DNA of 64,000 nucleotides from Alteromonas ponticola. GTDB lineage: Bacteria > Pseudomonadota > Gammaproteobacteria > Enterobacterales > Alteromonadaceae. The translations under genes were made by a program, and so were the position numbers. The notes under the pieces were generated by a model. The model was given only the letters and a program-made list of their open reading frames with translations. It was not told the DNA's origin and made no database searches. Each line of letters begins with the position of its first letter. The stretch's first letter is position 1. Below, one piece after another: positions 52,750 through 63,700 of the stretch. The stretch is taken from the NCBI RefSeq assembly GCF_012911815.1, contig NZ_JAATNW010000005.1:310001-374000 (forward strand). The letters are read 5' to 3'.

Positions 52750-53460
52750 TTACGCTTTACCGATGCGACGCTCTATTTCCTGCAGACTGGTATGACGAAC
52801 ATCCGTCCCTTTAACCAGAAAAATGACATGCTCTGCGATATTGCGCGCATGATCACCAATACGTTCGATAGCACGCAGTGTCCATAAAATGTTCATGGAG
52901 CGGGTGATCGCACGTGGGTCTTCCATCATATAGGTAACAATTTCGCGCATTGCTGATTTATACTCTCGATCCACCTCTTTGTCAGTGCGCGCGACTTCAA
53001 GCGCCTGATCCACATCAAAACGGGCGAATGCATCCAGTACGGTATTGACCATTTTCTGCACCAACGCACCGATATGACGGGCTTCTTCATATCCCTTTGA
53101 GCCCGAGTCCTGCAGCGCAATCGCCATTTTGGCCACTTTTTGTGCTTCATCGCCCATACGCTCAAGGTCACGGGTCATTTTCGTAATAGCTAATACCATA
53201 CGCAGATCAGAAGCGGCGGGTTGGCGGCAGGCAAGCACACTGGTGCAGGCTTCATCCAATTCCACTTCTTTCAGGTCAACTTCATCTTCAACCCGAATAA
53301 CTTTTTCAGCTAACTCACTGTCAGCGCTTTCCACTGCTTTGACTGCGTCGGCGATTTGTTGTTCTACCACCCCACCCATCTTGAGCACCATATTTTTAAG
53401 TTGCTCAAGATCTTCGTCAAACTTATGGGAAATATGCCTTTCCATACTTTTCTTATCCAT
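52750..53460 (-). CDS. phoU: Phosphate signalling regulator PhoU
   Basis: 236 residues of two three-helix bundles, each with the metal-binding E/DxxxD pattern: VEDEVDLKEVELDE with CRQPAASDLRMVLAI and ERMGDEAQKVAKMA in the first, RTDKEVDREYKSAM and ERIGDHARNIAEHV in the second. PhoU links the Pst transporter to the PhoR kinase and represses the Pho regulon when phosphate is plentiful. It is the last gene of the pst operon, 15 bp after pstB. phoBR is not in the window. Confidence 0.96.
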   Translation of the reverse strand: MDKKSMERHISHKFDEDLEQLKNMVLKMGGVVEQQIADAVKAVESADSELAEKVIRVEDEVDLKEVELDEACTSVLACRQPAASDLRMVLAITKMTRDLERMGDEAQKVAKMAIALQDSGSKGYEEARHIGALVQKMVNTVLDAFARFDVDQALEVARTDKEVDREYKSAMREIVTYMMEDPRAITRSMNILWTLRAIERIGDHARNIAEHVIFLVKGTDVRHTSLQEIERRIGKA

Positions 53461-53475
53461 TGCTTACCTCCGCAA

Positions 53476-54375
53476 TTAACCGAATCTACCTGTGATATAA
53501 GCTTCCGTCAGCTCATGCTCAGGATTGGTGAATACTCGTTTCGTGTCGTTTACTTCTACCAGTTTACCCATATGAAAATAGGCCGTTCGGTGTGAAACCC
53601 GGGCTGCCTGTTGCATTGAGTGGGTAACGATAGCGATGGTGAACTTTTCGCTTAGTTCAGTAATTAGCTCTTCAATTTTTGCCGTGGCGATTGGGTCAAG
53701 TGCTGAACAGGGTTCATCCATGAGGATGACTTCAGGACTAACCGCTATGGTTCTGGCAATACAAAGACGTTGTTGCTGACCTCCTGAGAGCCCGGTTCCG
53801 GGAGCGTGTAAGCGGTCTTTTACTTCTTCCCATAAGCTTGCGCGACGTAGACTGTTTTCAACAATCTCATCTAGATCTGTTTTACGTTCTACCAGTCCAT
53901 GAATACGTGGGCCATAGGCAACATTGTCGTAAATTGACTTCGGAAACGGGTTGGGTTTCTGAAACACGATACCTACACGAGCGCGCAATGGCACCACATC
54001 CTGTTTGGGATGATAAACATCCAGTTCTTCCAGCTTGATCTCGCCGGAGACCTTGCAGATTTCGATGGTGTCATTCATACGGTTAAGACAGCGCAAAAAG
54101 GTTGATTTACCGCAGCCAGAGGGCCCGATCATCGCAACCACTTCATTTTTGCCAATATCCAGACTGACATCATGAATCGCTTGCTTGTCACCGTAAAATA
54201 CATCCACGTTGCGCATGGTCATTTTAGGATGCTTGGCAAAGGGTTTGCCAACGGTTTTACCGACCTTCGCCGCACTATCATTCATTTGTTCCGCGCCAGA
54301 AGGCTTGCGTTCCGCCTCGTTGGTATTGGCGTTCAATTTTTCATTTTCCTGGATGGGGGTATTTACTGCTTGCAT
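53476..54375 (-). CDS. pstB: Phosphate ABC transporter ATP-binding protein
   Basis: 299 residues, about 40 more than E. coli PstB because of a charged, Asn/Lys-rich N-terminal extension. ABC motifs: Walker [11 protein letters not shown]-loop [19 protein letters not shown], signature [12 protein letters not shown], Walker [14 protein letters not shown] and H-loop IVTHSM. Energises phosphate uptake through PstA/PstC. Start at 54375 is preceded by GGAGTAATAAT. 18 bp after pstA. Confidence 0.96.
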   Translation of the reverse strand: MQAVNTPIQENEKLNANTNEAERKPSGAEQMNDSAAKVGKTVGKPFAKHPKMTMRNVDVFYGDKQAIHDVSLDIGKNEVVAMIGPSGCGKSTFLRCLNRMNDTIEICKVSGEIKLEELDVYHPKQDVVPLRARVGIVFQKPNPFPKSIYDNVAYGPRIHGLVERKTDLDEIVENSLRRASLWEEVKDRLHAPGTGLSGGQQQRLCIARTIAVSPEVILMDEPCSALDPIATAKIEELITELSEKFTIAIVTHSMQQAARVSHRTAYFHMGKLVEVNDTKRVFTNPEHELTEAYITGRFG

Positions 54376-54393
54376 ATTATTACTCCTATCAGC

Positions 54394-55689
54394 CTACCAA
54401 CGACGCTCAAGACGTCTACGAAGCCAAATGGCGAGGGTATTCATTGAGATTAAAAAGGCCAAAAGCACCATGATTGCCGCTGATGTTCGCTCAACGAACG
54501 CACGTTCCGGGCTGTCTGACCATAAAAAGATTTGTACGGGTAATGCAGTTGCCGGGTCAGTGATCGCGCCTGGTACATCAACCACAAAGGCCACCATGCC
54601 GATCATTAATAAAGGCGCTGTTTCGCCCAGCGCTTGTGCAAAACCGATGATTGCACCAGTGAGCATGCCAGGCATAGCAAGCGGCAATACATGATGTAGT
54701 ACCATTTGCATTTTCGACGCACCTAACCCGAGTGCGGCATCACGTACTGAGGGCGGTACCGCTTTAATGGCTGCACGGCTTGAAATGATGATGGTCGGCA
54801 GAGTCATCAAGGTTAGTACTAAACCACCTACTAATGGCAGGGAGCGCTGCATTTCAAAAAAGCCGATGAAAATTGCCAAACCTAACAGACCGAAAATGAT
54901 GGAAGGCACCGCCGCAAGGTTGTTGATATTCACTTCAATGAAATCAGTAAACTTATTCTGGGGTGCGTATTCCTCAAGATAAACCGCGGCTGCAACGCCA
55001 ATCGGAAATGACAATAATATTGTCACCAGCAAGGTCAGCAACGATCCCATCAATGCGCCTAGAATACCGGCCTGTTCAGGTTCTCTGGAGTCTCCTGAGG
55101 TGAAGAAGGTGGTGTTAAAGCGACTTTCCACCTGATCATTTTCAATCAGCGTATTGACCCAACCCATTTGCTTTTCGCTAATACGACCAGCGAAGGTCTC
55201 ACCTTGAGCGTCTTCGCGATTTTTAACATAGGTGTCAATATCGTCATCGGCCAGCATCCAAACCGGCACGGTCTGATTAAGCAATTCAGGATCGGCTTTT
55301 AATTGCTCTCTTAGCTTAAACGCTGCGCCATTACTGACAACCGCATATAATGCTCTGCGGTCGCGACGATCTGAAGCCTCAGGAAATTGCTCCTTTAACG
55401 CATTTCTGATTAGACTGTCAAAATCTGCCATCGCCAATTGTCTGGCATCAGTAGGATCATCCAGCCCCATTTCCACAGGGTCAAAAGTAATTTCCAATTT
55501 GATATAGGTCTGCAAAAACGCGCTATGGCCTTTTGAAATAATATCGGTAAATAACACCACCAGACACAAAAGACCAAAGGCTATGGCACTTATTCCATAC
55601 GCTCTGAAACGCTTTTCGGCACGGTAGCGCTTTTGCAAACTTTGATTCACTTTCTCTGCAGTAGACAGAGTTTGATTCGAATTTGTCAC
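54394..55689 (-). CDS. pstA: Phosphate ABC transporter permease PstA (long form)
   Basis: 431 residues, against about 296 in E. coli. The extra length is a polar domain of about 150 residues (about 55-215) between the first helix and the transporter core, where EQFPEASDRRDRRALYAVVS lies. The core has five to six helices with the EAA-like loop DAALGLGASKMQMVLHHVLP. The long form is usual in Vibrio and Alteromonadales. Function: inner-membrane phosphate channel with PstC. Confidence 0.94.
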   Translation of the reverse strand: MTNSNQTLSTAEKVNQSLQKRYRAEKRFRAYGISAIAFGLLCLVVLFTDIISKGHSAFLQTYIKLEITFDPVEMGLDDPTDARQLAMADFDSLIRNALKEQFPEASDRRDRRALYAVVSNGAAFKLREQLKADPELLNQTVPVWMLADDDIDTYVKNREDAQGETFAGRISEKQMGWVNTLIENDQVESRFNTTFFTSGDSREPEQAGILGALMGSLLTLLVTILLSFPIGVAAAVYLEEYAPQNKFTDFIEVNINNLAAVPSIIFGLLGLAIFIGFFEMQRSLPLVGGLVLTLMTLPTIIISSRAAIKAVPPSVRDAALGLGASKMQMVLHHVLPLAMPGMLTGAIIGFAQALGETAPLLMIGMVAFVVDVPGAITDPATALPVQIFLWSDSPERAFVERTSAAIMVLLAFLISMNTLAIWLRRRLERRW

Positions 55690-55709
55690 TGTATATTTTC
55701 CTATTGCGC

Positions 55710-57095
55710 TTATTCGTACTGTTCGCGATATTTTTTCACTACCAGCAGTGCGATGTAGTTAAGCACCAGCGTGATAGTAAATAGCATCAAGCCCAAGGCA
55801 AACGCAGACAACGTTTTAGGACTATTAAATTCCTGATCGCCCACCAACAAGGTAACGATCTGAACGGTAACGGTAGTCACCGAATCCAGCGGATTGGCGG
55901 TAAGATTGGCTGCCAATCCAGCGGCCATGACCACAATCATGGTTTCACCAATAGCGCGTGAAACGGCCAACAGAATACCGCCCACGATACCCGGCAGCGC
56001 CGCTGGAATCACCACTTGCTTAATGGTTTCAGAACGCGTTGCACCCAACCCGTAGGCACCATCGCGAAGTGACTGTGGCACCGCGTTGATGACATCGTCA
56101 GATAACGATGAAACGAAAGGAATAATCATAATGCCCATTACCAGCCCTGCTGCCAGCGCACTCTCAGAAGAAACGCTAAGCCCAATCAGGCCACCGGTAT
56201 CACGAATGAAAGGGGCCACAGTTAACGCGGCGAAAAAGCCGTAAACGACGGTTGGAATACCTGCCAGTACTTCCAATAAAGGTTTAACCGTACTGCGCAC
56301 GGCAGGGCGTGCGTATTCAGATAGGTAAATTGCCGCCATTAATCCGGCAGGTACTGCAATTATCATGGCGATCAAGGAAATTAATAAGGTTCCCGCAAAC
56401 AGCGGTACAGCACCAAAGGCGCCACTGCCGCCGACCTGATCGGAACGAATGGCCATTTGTGGGCTCCATTCCATACCAAACAGGAATTCAGTGATCGGCA
56501 CTGACTGAAAGAATCGAATCGATTCAAATAAAACCGAAAAGACGATACCAGCAGTAGTAAAAATAGCTATGGATGCGCAGATCAGTAACAACCATTTAAA
56601 CCCGTTTTCAACCTGAACCCGTGCGCGGGTTTGCGCAGACATTCTGGCCCAAATCACCACCATAATAATTAAAAATAAGGATGCCAGACAGGCTATCAGT
56701 ATCAGCTGGCTGGTTTCGCGCAGGCTTTGTAATCTCTCTGCAGCGGTAACCATATAAGGCTCCGCTCCGGCTCTGGCGCCGTTCTCGGCAATATTGCTGA
56801 TCATATTGAAGATCAGGCCGCGCTCGCTGTCCGGCAGCGCTAGTACCGCTTGCGGTAACTCCTGCATAATTGCCTGGCTGATAATGACATCATCAAACGC
56901 CATCCACAGAGCTAACAGGATAAAACAGGGAATGCCGCACCACATGGCCATCAATGAGCCATAGTAAGCGGGAAGTGAGTTAAGCGACTTTCTTCCTCCG
57001 GCTGCCTGACCGAGCTTTAATGCGCGGAATCGACCCAGAAAAAAAGTCATGGCAATTGTCGCAGCCATCACCATAAATATCTGCGAAAAATCCAT
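55710..57095 (-). CDS. pstC: Phosphate ABC transporter permease PstC (long form)
   Basis: 461 residues, against about 319 in E. coli. Two extra N-terminal helices and a periplasmic stretch (about 70-130, with SNIAENGARAGAEPYMVTAA) precede the core, whose EAA-like loop reads DGAYGLGATRSETIKQVVIP. The start ATG at 57095 is 158 bp after pstS, with an intercistronic hairpin between them. Pairs with PstA. Confidence 0.94.
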   Translation of the reverse strand: MDFSQIFMVMAATIAMTFFLGRFRALKLGQAAGGRKSLNSLPAYYGSLMAMWCGIPCFILLALWMAFDDVIISQAIMQELPQAVLALPDSERGLIFNMISNIAENGARAGAEPYMVTAAERLQSLRETSQLILIACLASLFLIIMVVIWARMSAQTRARVQVENGFKWLLLICASIAIFTTAGIVFSVLFESIRFFQSVPITEFLFGMEWSPQMAIRSDQVGGSGAFGAVPLFAGTLLISLIAMIIAVPAGLMAAIYLSEYARPAVRSTVKPLLEVLAGIPTVVYGFFAALTVAPFIRDTGGLIGLSVSSESALAAGLVMGIMIIPFVSSLSDDVINAVPQSLRDGAYGLGATRSETIKQVVIPAALPGIVGGILLAVSRAIGETMIVVMAAGLAANLTANPLDSVTTVTVQIVTLLVGDQEFNSPKTLSAFALGLMLFTITLVLNYIALLVVKKYREQYE

Positions 57096-57172
57096 AGTAC
57101 CTCAATAATCTCTAGCGTTTTTAAAAATAGACGCCCCCTTAATGAAGCGGCGTCGCATTGCTTATAGCGCTT

Positions 57173-57200
57173 AAAAGCCAGTCAACGATGACTGGCTTTT
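57173..57200 (-). terminator. Intercistronic hairpin between pstS and pstC
   Basis: A perfect 12-bp stem AAAAGCCAGTCA/TGACTGGCTTTT has a 4-base loop. On the minus strand the stem ends in TTTT but lacks a long U-run beyond it, so it is likely partial: a block to 3' exonucleases or an attenuator that keeps pstS mRNA in excess over pstCAB. Confidence 0.65.
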
Positions 57201-57253
57201 TATTTTATTTTCATTAACGACCTGTTCCTAAGTACAGGTCGTGTAAGACAGAC

Positions 57254-58330
57254 CTAAAGGGTCGTCAATGACTCAACTTTCTGTCTGACATCATCAAGTC
57301 TATCAGAATTTAACGGAATCATACCTTTTTCAGTTAAATAGCCTTCTTCGCCCGCAGCTTTTTTGCTGGTGAATTCAGCCAGATACTCGCGAATACCCGG
57401 GATCATGTCCACGTGGGCTTTTTTCACGTAGAAATACAAAGGACGGGATACCGGGTAAGCACCATCGGCAATCGATTCGAAGGTTGGATCCTGACCGTCA
57501 ATCGCAGAGCCCTGAATCTGGTCAATATTCTGATCCAGGAAACTGAAACCGAAGATGCCCAGTGCATTTGGGTTGGCGTTCAATTTCTGCACGATCAGGT
57601 TGTCATTTTCACCCGCTTCTACAAAGGCACCATCTTCCCGAACCGTGTGGCAAATGCCTTTAAATTTGTTTTTTAGTTGCTTTGATTTGGCCGCATCGCT
57701 TTCCGCCTTTGATTGCTCTTCGATGTGAGCGATCCAATCAATTTCTTTACAACCTTCTTCCATGACCAGCTCAACAAATGCATCACGGGTTCCAGACGTT
57801 GGAGGCGGGCCTAATACTTCAATCTTGGTTTTAGGTAGCGCTGGGTTAACGTCGCTCCACATTTTATAAGGGTTAGCTACCAGTGTTTCACCACCTTTGG
57901 GATCCGGTACTTGCTTTGCCAATGCCAGAAACAAATCTTTACGGCTTAAATCAAGTTGCTTAGCATCAGCAGAGTTACCAATGACAATGCCGTCAAATCC
58001 AATTAACACCTCGACAATGCCCTTAACACCGTTCTCTTTACACATCTCAACTTCGCTTGACTTTATCGCTCGCGATGCGTTGGTGATATCAGGGAATTGC
58101 ACACCTACACCCTGACAGAAAAGCTTGATACCGCCACCTGAACCCGTCGACTCAACTTTGGGTGTTTTAAACTGAGTAGATTTACCGAAACGCTCTGCCA
58201 CTACGGTCGAAAAAGGGTAAACGGTGGACGACCCTACGATGTTGATGTAATCACGACTTTGTGCCTGAGCTTGCATACTGATTGCTGAAGTTGCTGCAAC
58301 CATTGCAACGGTGGTAATCAATTTTTTCAT
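57254..58330 (-). CDS. pstS: Phosphate-binding protein PstS
   Basis: 358 residues. Signal peptide (SAISMQAQA-QSRDY), then the PstS start INIVGSSTVYPFSTVVAERF with the TVYPF phosphate loop, STGSGGGIKLFCQG, FDGIVIGNSADAKQ and GPPTSGTRDAFVELVMEEG, where the SGTRD motif contacts phosphate. A well-formed Pho box with -10 element lies upstream. It delivers phosphate to PstCA and heads the operon. Confidence 0.96.
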   Translation of the reverse strand: MKKLITTVAMVAATSAISMQAQAQSRDYINIVGSSTVYPFSTVVAERFGKSTQFKTPKVESTGSGGGIKLFCQGVGVQFPDITNASRAIKSSEVEMCKENGVKGIVEVLIGFDGIVIGNSADAKQLDLSRKDLFLALAKQVPDPKGGETLVANPYKMWSDVNPALPKTKIEVLGPPPTSGTRDAFVELVMEEGCKEIDWIAHIEEQSKAESDAAKSKQLKNKFKGICHTVREDGAFVEAGENDNLIVQKLNANPNALGIFGFSFLDQNIDQIQGSAIDGQDPTFESIADGAYPVSRPLYFYVKKAHVDMIPGIREYLAEFTSKKAAGEEGYLTEKGMIPLNSDRLDDVRQKVESLTTL

Positions 58331-58390
58331 AACGTCCTCACAAATTGTTTGCGGTATCTTTAAGTGATGCGCGGAGTATAGATGCCAAAT

Positions 58391-58408
58391 GTGACACTTT
58401 TATGACAA
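58391..58408 (-). promoter_or_regulatory. Pho box of pstS
   Basis: On the minus strand this reads TTGTCATAAAAGTGTCAC, two half-sites 11 bp apart, differing from the PhoB consensus at about two positions. Ten bases downstream is a -10 element TATACT (58375-58380), the canonical spacing for PhoB-dependent promoters. A further TGTCA word lies at 58412-58416, so PhoB may bind a longer array. The pstS ATG is 60 bp from the box. Confidence 0.88.
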
Positions 58409-58448
58409 ATGTGACAGTGTAGTGTAGTACAGATTATGAAGAAGAGAA

Positions 58449-58478
58449 GTTCAGGCTGAGAAATGATACAGCCTGAAC
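58449..58478 (-). terminator. Terminator of the pit operon
   Basis: A perfect 10-bp stem GTTCAGGCTG/CAGCCTGAAC with a 10-base loop, followed on the minus strand by TTCTCTTCTTC. It isolates pit from the pstS promoter immediately downstream. Confidence 0.75.
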
Positions 58479-58491
58479 AAATAGTGCAGTG

Positions 58492-59760
58492 TTAAGCGCC
58501 GAATGTCGCTTTGATGCAATAGAAGAAAATAATCGAAAGGCCAGCACCCGCGGGCAGGGTAATCACCCACGACACCACGATATTGCGAACCACTCCCAGG
58601 TTCAATGCAGCGATACCGCGCGCCATGCCCACACCTAGTACCGCACCAACTAATGTTTGCGTGGTAGAAATAGGTAGACCGGTTCCCGATGCAATCACCA
58701 CCGTACAGGCCGCAGCCAGTTCCGCCGCAAAACCGCGACTCGGGGTTAAATGGGTAATGCCTTTACCGATAGTGCGGATTACCCGATGACCAAACAGTGC
58801 CAAACCGGCAACAATGCCCAGGCCACCTAATGGCAGGATCCACCACACCAGTGACGCCTTAGCGGCAATCTCACCACCACTTGATACGATACTGACCACC
58901 GCGGCCAGTGGACCAATGGCGTTAGCAACATCATTTGAGCCGTGAGCAAAGGCCATACAACAGGCGGTCACGACCATTAATACTGCGAAAACCTTTTCGA
59001 CGTTAGCAAATTGAGTGCCTTTGTCAGCAGTCACTTCGAACCTGATCCGTCTGATGGCGAAATAACCCACCACACCAATTAAAATAGCAATGGCGATGGC
59101 TATCATGTAGCCCTGATCCGCAGGTAAATCCAGACCTACATGCTTTAACCCTTTCTTAATGGTGACCAGTGCCATAACAAAACCGGCCAGGGCCATGTAA
59201 AAAGGCACGTAACGTTTGGCATTTTCAAATGGTCTGTCAGTATCGAAAATGAGCTTTTGGGCACTTTGAAAGATTAAATAGGCAATAAAACCGGATATGG
59301 CCGGCGTAATAATCCAGCTGCCAACGATACCGCCAACTTTACCCCAGGATACCGCATCCATACTGATACCTACCGCAGCAAAGCCAACTATCGCGCCCAC
59401 GATGGAGTGGGTGGTTGATACTGGCCAGCCCAGGTAAGAGGCAAATGCGAGCCAGATACCCGCAGCCAAAAGAGCTGAGATCATACCGAACACAAGCAGT
59501 TCAGGCGTGTCAACAAAATATCCGGAATCAATAATTCCTTTACGAATGGTCGAGGTAACTTCACCCCCAGCCAGATAAGCGCCGGCGAATTCAAACACCA
59601 TGGCGATTAAGATTGCTTGTTTAATGGTAAGTGCTTTAGAACCCACAGAGGTTCCCATTGCATTGGCCACGTCATTCGCGCCAATGCCCCAGGCCATTAG
59701 GAAGCCTACTCCGGCAGCTATTAGTATTAGTATCGTGCCGTAACTAGTTATAATATCCAT
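58492..59760 (-). CDS. Inorganic phosphate transporter Pit
   Basis: 422 residues, about 11 helices, PiT family. The duplicated family signature is present: MAWGIGANDVANAMGTSVGS near the N-terminus and CCMAFAHGSNDVANAIGPLA in the second half. Imports metal-phosphate with protons at low affinity, complementing the high-affinity Pst system next door. It follows the DUF47 gene by 13 bp, forming the common pair. No Pho box was seen before this operon. Confidence 0.93.
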   Translation of the reverse strand: MDIITSYGTILILIAAGVGFLMAWGIGANDVANAMGTSVGSKALTIKQAILIAMVFEFAGAYLAGGEVTSTIRKGIIDSGYFVDTPELLVFGMISALLAAGIWLAFASYLGWPVSTTHSIVGAIVGFAAVGISMDAVSWGKVGGIVGSWIITPAISGFIAYLIFQSAQKLIFDTDRPFENAKRYVPFYMALAGFVMALVTIKKGLKHVGLDLPADQGYMIAIAIAILIGVVGYFAIRRIRFEVTADKGTQFANVEKVFAVLMVVTACCMAFAHGSNDVANAIGPLAAVVSIVSSGGEIAAKASLVWWILPLGGLGIVAGLALFGHRVIRTIGKGITHLTPSRGFAAELAAACTVVIASGTGLPISTTQTLVGAVLGVGMARGIAALNLGVVRNIVVSWVITLPAGAGLSIIFFYCIKATFGA

Positions 59761-59773
59761 CAGGTATTACTCT

Positions 59774-60463
59774 TTAATTCGCTAACATTAGTTCTAAACG
59801 CGAACCCACGCGCTCTGATGTATCGGCCAGGCCGCCAACCCATTCAATTATGCTGTATAAGAAAACCACATCTACCGGATTGAGTTCGGATTCAATCGCA
59901 CGCAGCTTACGGCGAATTGCCACCTGCATACCATCGGTTTCATCTTCGATGCGGTCCAGGTGTTCAATCATGTTTTCTACCAGACGTACCTCACGGCCCT
60001 TAAACCCGGTTTCTAACAAGTCATCAAGTTCATTGATAACTTTTCTGGCTTGTTCGGTGGCGTCTAGGCAGCGCACCAGATAGGCCATAAAATCTTCTTG
60101 CAGCTGCGACGGAATGGGGAGCTCACGGCCGAGCACGCGACCGGAAATGTCTTTCGCTTTGTTAGCAATTTTGTCTTGCTGTGTCAGCAAATCAAGTAAG
60201 TCCTGACGCTGAATTGGCATAAAAATGCCACTAGGTAAACTGATACGCAGTTCACGCTTTATTACGTCGGCCTTTTTTTCTAATTGAGAAATAGACTTTT
60301 GTAATCTTTCCGCTTCTTGCCAGTCTTGTTTGAATACGGCTTCAAAAAACGGCAGTAATTGCTGGCTGCAATCATGTACCACGTTGATGTGGTCTTCGAG
60401 TGGCTTAAGGGGAGACTTTGCAAATACCCCTAAAAATGAATTTCCAGGCATAATGTCATTCAC
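59774..60463 (-). CDS. DUF47 (TIGR00153) PhoU-like partner of Pit
   Basis: 229 residues, all helical, distant PhoU fold. Family motifs: NSFLGVFAKSPLKPLEDHIN at the start and DEEDRIEDETDGMQ-like HLDRIEDETDGMQVAIRRKL in the second half. These proteins are nearly always next to pit and are thought to regulate it. First gene of the two-gene operon; promoter in the 318-bp gap upstream. Confidence 0.9.
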   Translation of the reverse strand: MNDIMPGNSFLGVFAKSPLKPLEDHINVVHDCSQQLLPFFEAVFKQDWQEAERLQKSISQLEKKADVIKRELRISLPSGIFMPIQRQDLLDLLTQQDKIANKAKDISGRVLGRELPIPSQLQEDFMAYLVRCLDATEQARKVINELDDLLETGFKGREVRLVENMIEHLDRIEDETDGMQVAIRRKLRAIESELNPVDVVFLYSIIEWVGGLADTSERVGSRLELMLAN

Positions 60464-60781
60464 TTTGTTAGTTAATATTTTTCTGACAGGGAAATGAATT
60501 TGCGAACCGCCCCGGTTAACGCTAACCCTATCTGAACCGATTTTATTACGGTCAATCCATCGAAACGGCGCGCATCATACACTAAGCTTTCCCGGTTTCG
60601 AAATTTTCAGTGTAATTAAGTCGAGCGAAAAAAGAACTATCCGCCTTTTATAGTTAAAACGCAAATCTTAACTGTTGATAAACACTAACATTTTTCGAGC
60701 TGACATGAGGCCGTATCGCGAAGTCAGAGGTCGCCCTGAGTTTATGTGTTTGGGGATTTATTGCACTAACACGGCGTGTCT
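60464..60781. other. Intergenic region between the RND pump and the pit operon
   Basis: 318 bp with no gene found. Holds the promoter of the DUF47-pit operon; a lone CTGTCAG half-site near 60485 is not enough for a Pho box. A short palindrome ACACGGCGTGT (60769-60779) lies just past the RND stop. Confidence 0.4.
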
Positions 60782-63700
60782 TCAGTCAGAATAGCGGCAC
60801 CTGCCGTCATCTTTTGGAGTGAGTTTAAAGAGTAAGGAATACATCACCGGCACCACTCCTAAGGTTAACAGTGTACCAATCGCCAGTCCAAACGCGATCG
60901 CCGCAGCCATACCGTAAAAAAGCACATCGCCGCTAAGCATGAGGGGGACTAACCCCAAGATGGTGGTAAATGCGGACATTAGAATTGGCCGCAGCCGCCT
61001 GACACTGGCCGATACGATAGCTTCCGATTCGCCTATGTCGTGGTTTTTTTCTAAGCAGAATTCACTTCGTTCAGTATCAATGCGTTCTATTAACACGATA
61101 CCGTTGTTGACGATAATACCTGCCAGGGCATATAAGCCCAGAATTACCATAAAGCCTAAATCAGCGCGCATTACCAATAAACCTAACGCTGCCCCAATCA
61201 CAATCAGGGGGATGGTGAGGACAATAATTAAGGTTTTCCGATAGGAACGGAACTGTGCGATGAGTAGCAGAACTATCAACCCCAAACAAAGCGGCAAATA
61301 CTTGTTGAGTGACTCCTGTGAGTTCTTAGATTCTTCAATGACGCCATCATATTCAATTTCGTAGCCATAAGGTAAGCTGGCGCGTAGCTGATTGATCTGA
61401 TCAGATAACAGCGGTTTCAGTTCCTCCGCATTATGCACTTTACTCTTGCCTTCGACGGTAATGGTGCGAAACAAGTTCTCGCGGGCAATCCGGGCGAAAC
61501 CGGTTTCGAATTTAATATCCGCGACCTGGGTTAAGGGCACGCTCACATTGCGCGATTGCGAGTAGATATTAACACTTTTAATTCGCGCCAGATTGTAGCG
61601 TTCATCGTCAGCTGCCTGCACAACAATCGGCAAGATATCGTCCCCCTCCAGATATTGCGTGATGATACGACCAGAAAAATAGGTATTCAGGGTTTGCGCG
61701 ATATCGCTGCTACTGACACCAGCACGTCGGGCTTTTTGTTGATTGATATTTAATTTAATCTGGGTGACACGATTTTCCCAATCGTTTTTGATGTCGTAAG
61801 CGCCGGGCTGGCTGGCCAATAACTGCTCAATTTTTTGTGCGGTGGCAAACAGTAAATCTTTATCGGGCCCCTTTACCTGAATATCGATTTTACTGGAATC
61901 GGAAGGGCCCAGAAACATTTTGGAAACCCGCGCAAACACCCCAGGAAACTCTGCTGCAAACATGCTGCGTAAGCTATCAATAGTGGGATTCGTGTATTCA
62001 CGTTCGCCCACATCAACCATAATGAAACCCTTGGAGGGTTCGGGATCAACAGGGGTGAGCGAGAGCACAAATCTGGGCCCACCAAAACCGCCATAGCCCA
62101 CGTGTTTTTTCACGTGAGGAAACTGTTGTTTATCGTCAAGACGTTGGAAAATTTTCTGCATGGCGGCTTCGGTGTCTTTAATTGAACTACCGGCGGGCAT
62201 GTCCAGATAAATCAGAATTTGCGAGCGATCAGAATCGGGGAAAAATTTGGTGGGCACCTGGGTCATGGCGAACACGCCTATAACAAAGAGGCCTAACATG
62301 CCCAACATAAACAAGCCCCGTACGTGCAGCACTTTACGTAAAAGCGACTCATAGGACGGATTTAGGCGATTGAACAAACGGCTCAGGTTAAAGCGCTGGG
62401 TTTGTTCCTCTTGTTTAACTGTATCGGGAATGAAGTGGTAACAGAGAAAGGGCGTGATTGTTTGTGACAGTATCCAGGAGATGATTAACGAAATCAGGAT
62501 GATCAATGAAACAGAACGGGTGTACTCTCCTGACGGGCTTTCTGCCAGCATTAATGGCAGGAACACTAAGATGGTGGTCAGTGAAGAGGTGAGTAGCGGA
62601 AAGGCAAGTTCACGACTGCAATCATGCAGAGCCTGCTCGCGGGTTTCACCAAGCTCAAGCCGGCGCTTAAAGTCTTCCACAACCACAATACCGTTATCCA
62701 CCAGAATACCCAGTGAAATGATTAATGTAGCCAGCGACATCCTTTCCAGTGTCATTCCAGTCAGTGCCATCACTGCAATTGTGAGCAAGATCACGCCAGG
62801 CACAATTGCCCCCACAATTAACCCAGCGCGCACGCCTAAAAACAGGACTACCACAGTACACACTATCGCCAATGTTTCCAGTACGTTGATGCTCACTCCA
62901 TTGACGGCCAATTCCACCACATCAGCCTGACGGGTAATAGTTTCAAGCGCGATACCGGCTGGCAGGGTGTCATTCAATTCCGTCATGAGTTGTTCCATGG
63001 CGGGGGTAAACTCAAGCACATCAGTATTGTCATTTTTGGCGATGGCAAAAATTATCGCACGCTCGCCTTTGTAAAACGCCGTTTGGCTGGGTGGGTCAAC
63101 CAGATTGCGACTGACGTCGGCAATATCTTTAAGTGGCACAGTTTCTTGTTGCCCTGGCAGCGCGACCAATGCCTCTTCTACCGCTTCAACGGATTCAAAA
63201 TAACCTGAAGGCTGAATGGTAAAGTTAGTGCCGTTGGCGTCAACGGTACCGCCGGGTTGAATAATATTCTGCTGTTGCAGGTTATCAACCAGTTGTGCGG
63301 GAGAAAGCCCCATCTGTGCCAGCTTTCCATTATTGAACTCGATGGTGATTTGCTCGGGAATGACGCCCAATAAATCAATACGCTTTACACCCTCAACTTT
63401 AAACATCGAATCACGAATGTGTTGAGCGATATCAAAGCGTTCGCCCAGTGGATAACTTTTGTCAGCAACCAGCGCTACCGTCAATACCGCAACATCACCG
63501 AAATTATCATTTACCAGCGGGGTTGAGGTGCCCTCGGGAAGTTGGTTTCTAACCTGTTCCAGTTCGTCCCGCAAATCATCCCAGATCTGTTCCAGTTCAA
63601 AATAACGATCCTGAATCTGCACGTGCAGAATTGACTGGCCGGTCATCGAAACCGAACGAATCTCTTTCACTTCGGGCAACTTTCGTGCGGCCTCTTCAAG

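Noticed and set aside
60480-60490. CTGTCAG upstream of the DUF47-pit operon as a Pho box
   Set aside because: A single half-site without a partner 11 bp away.
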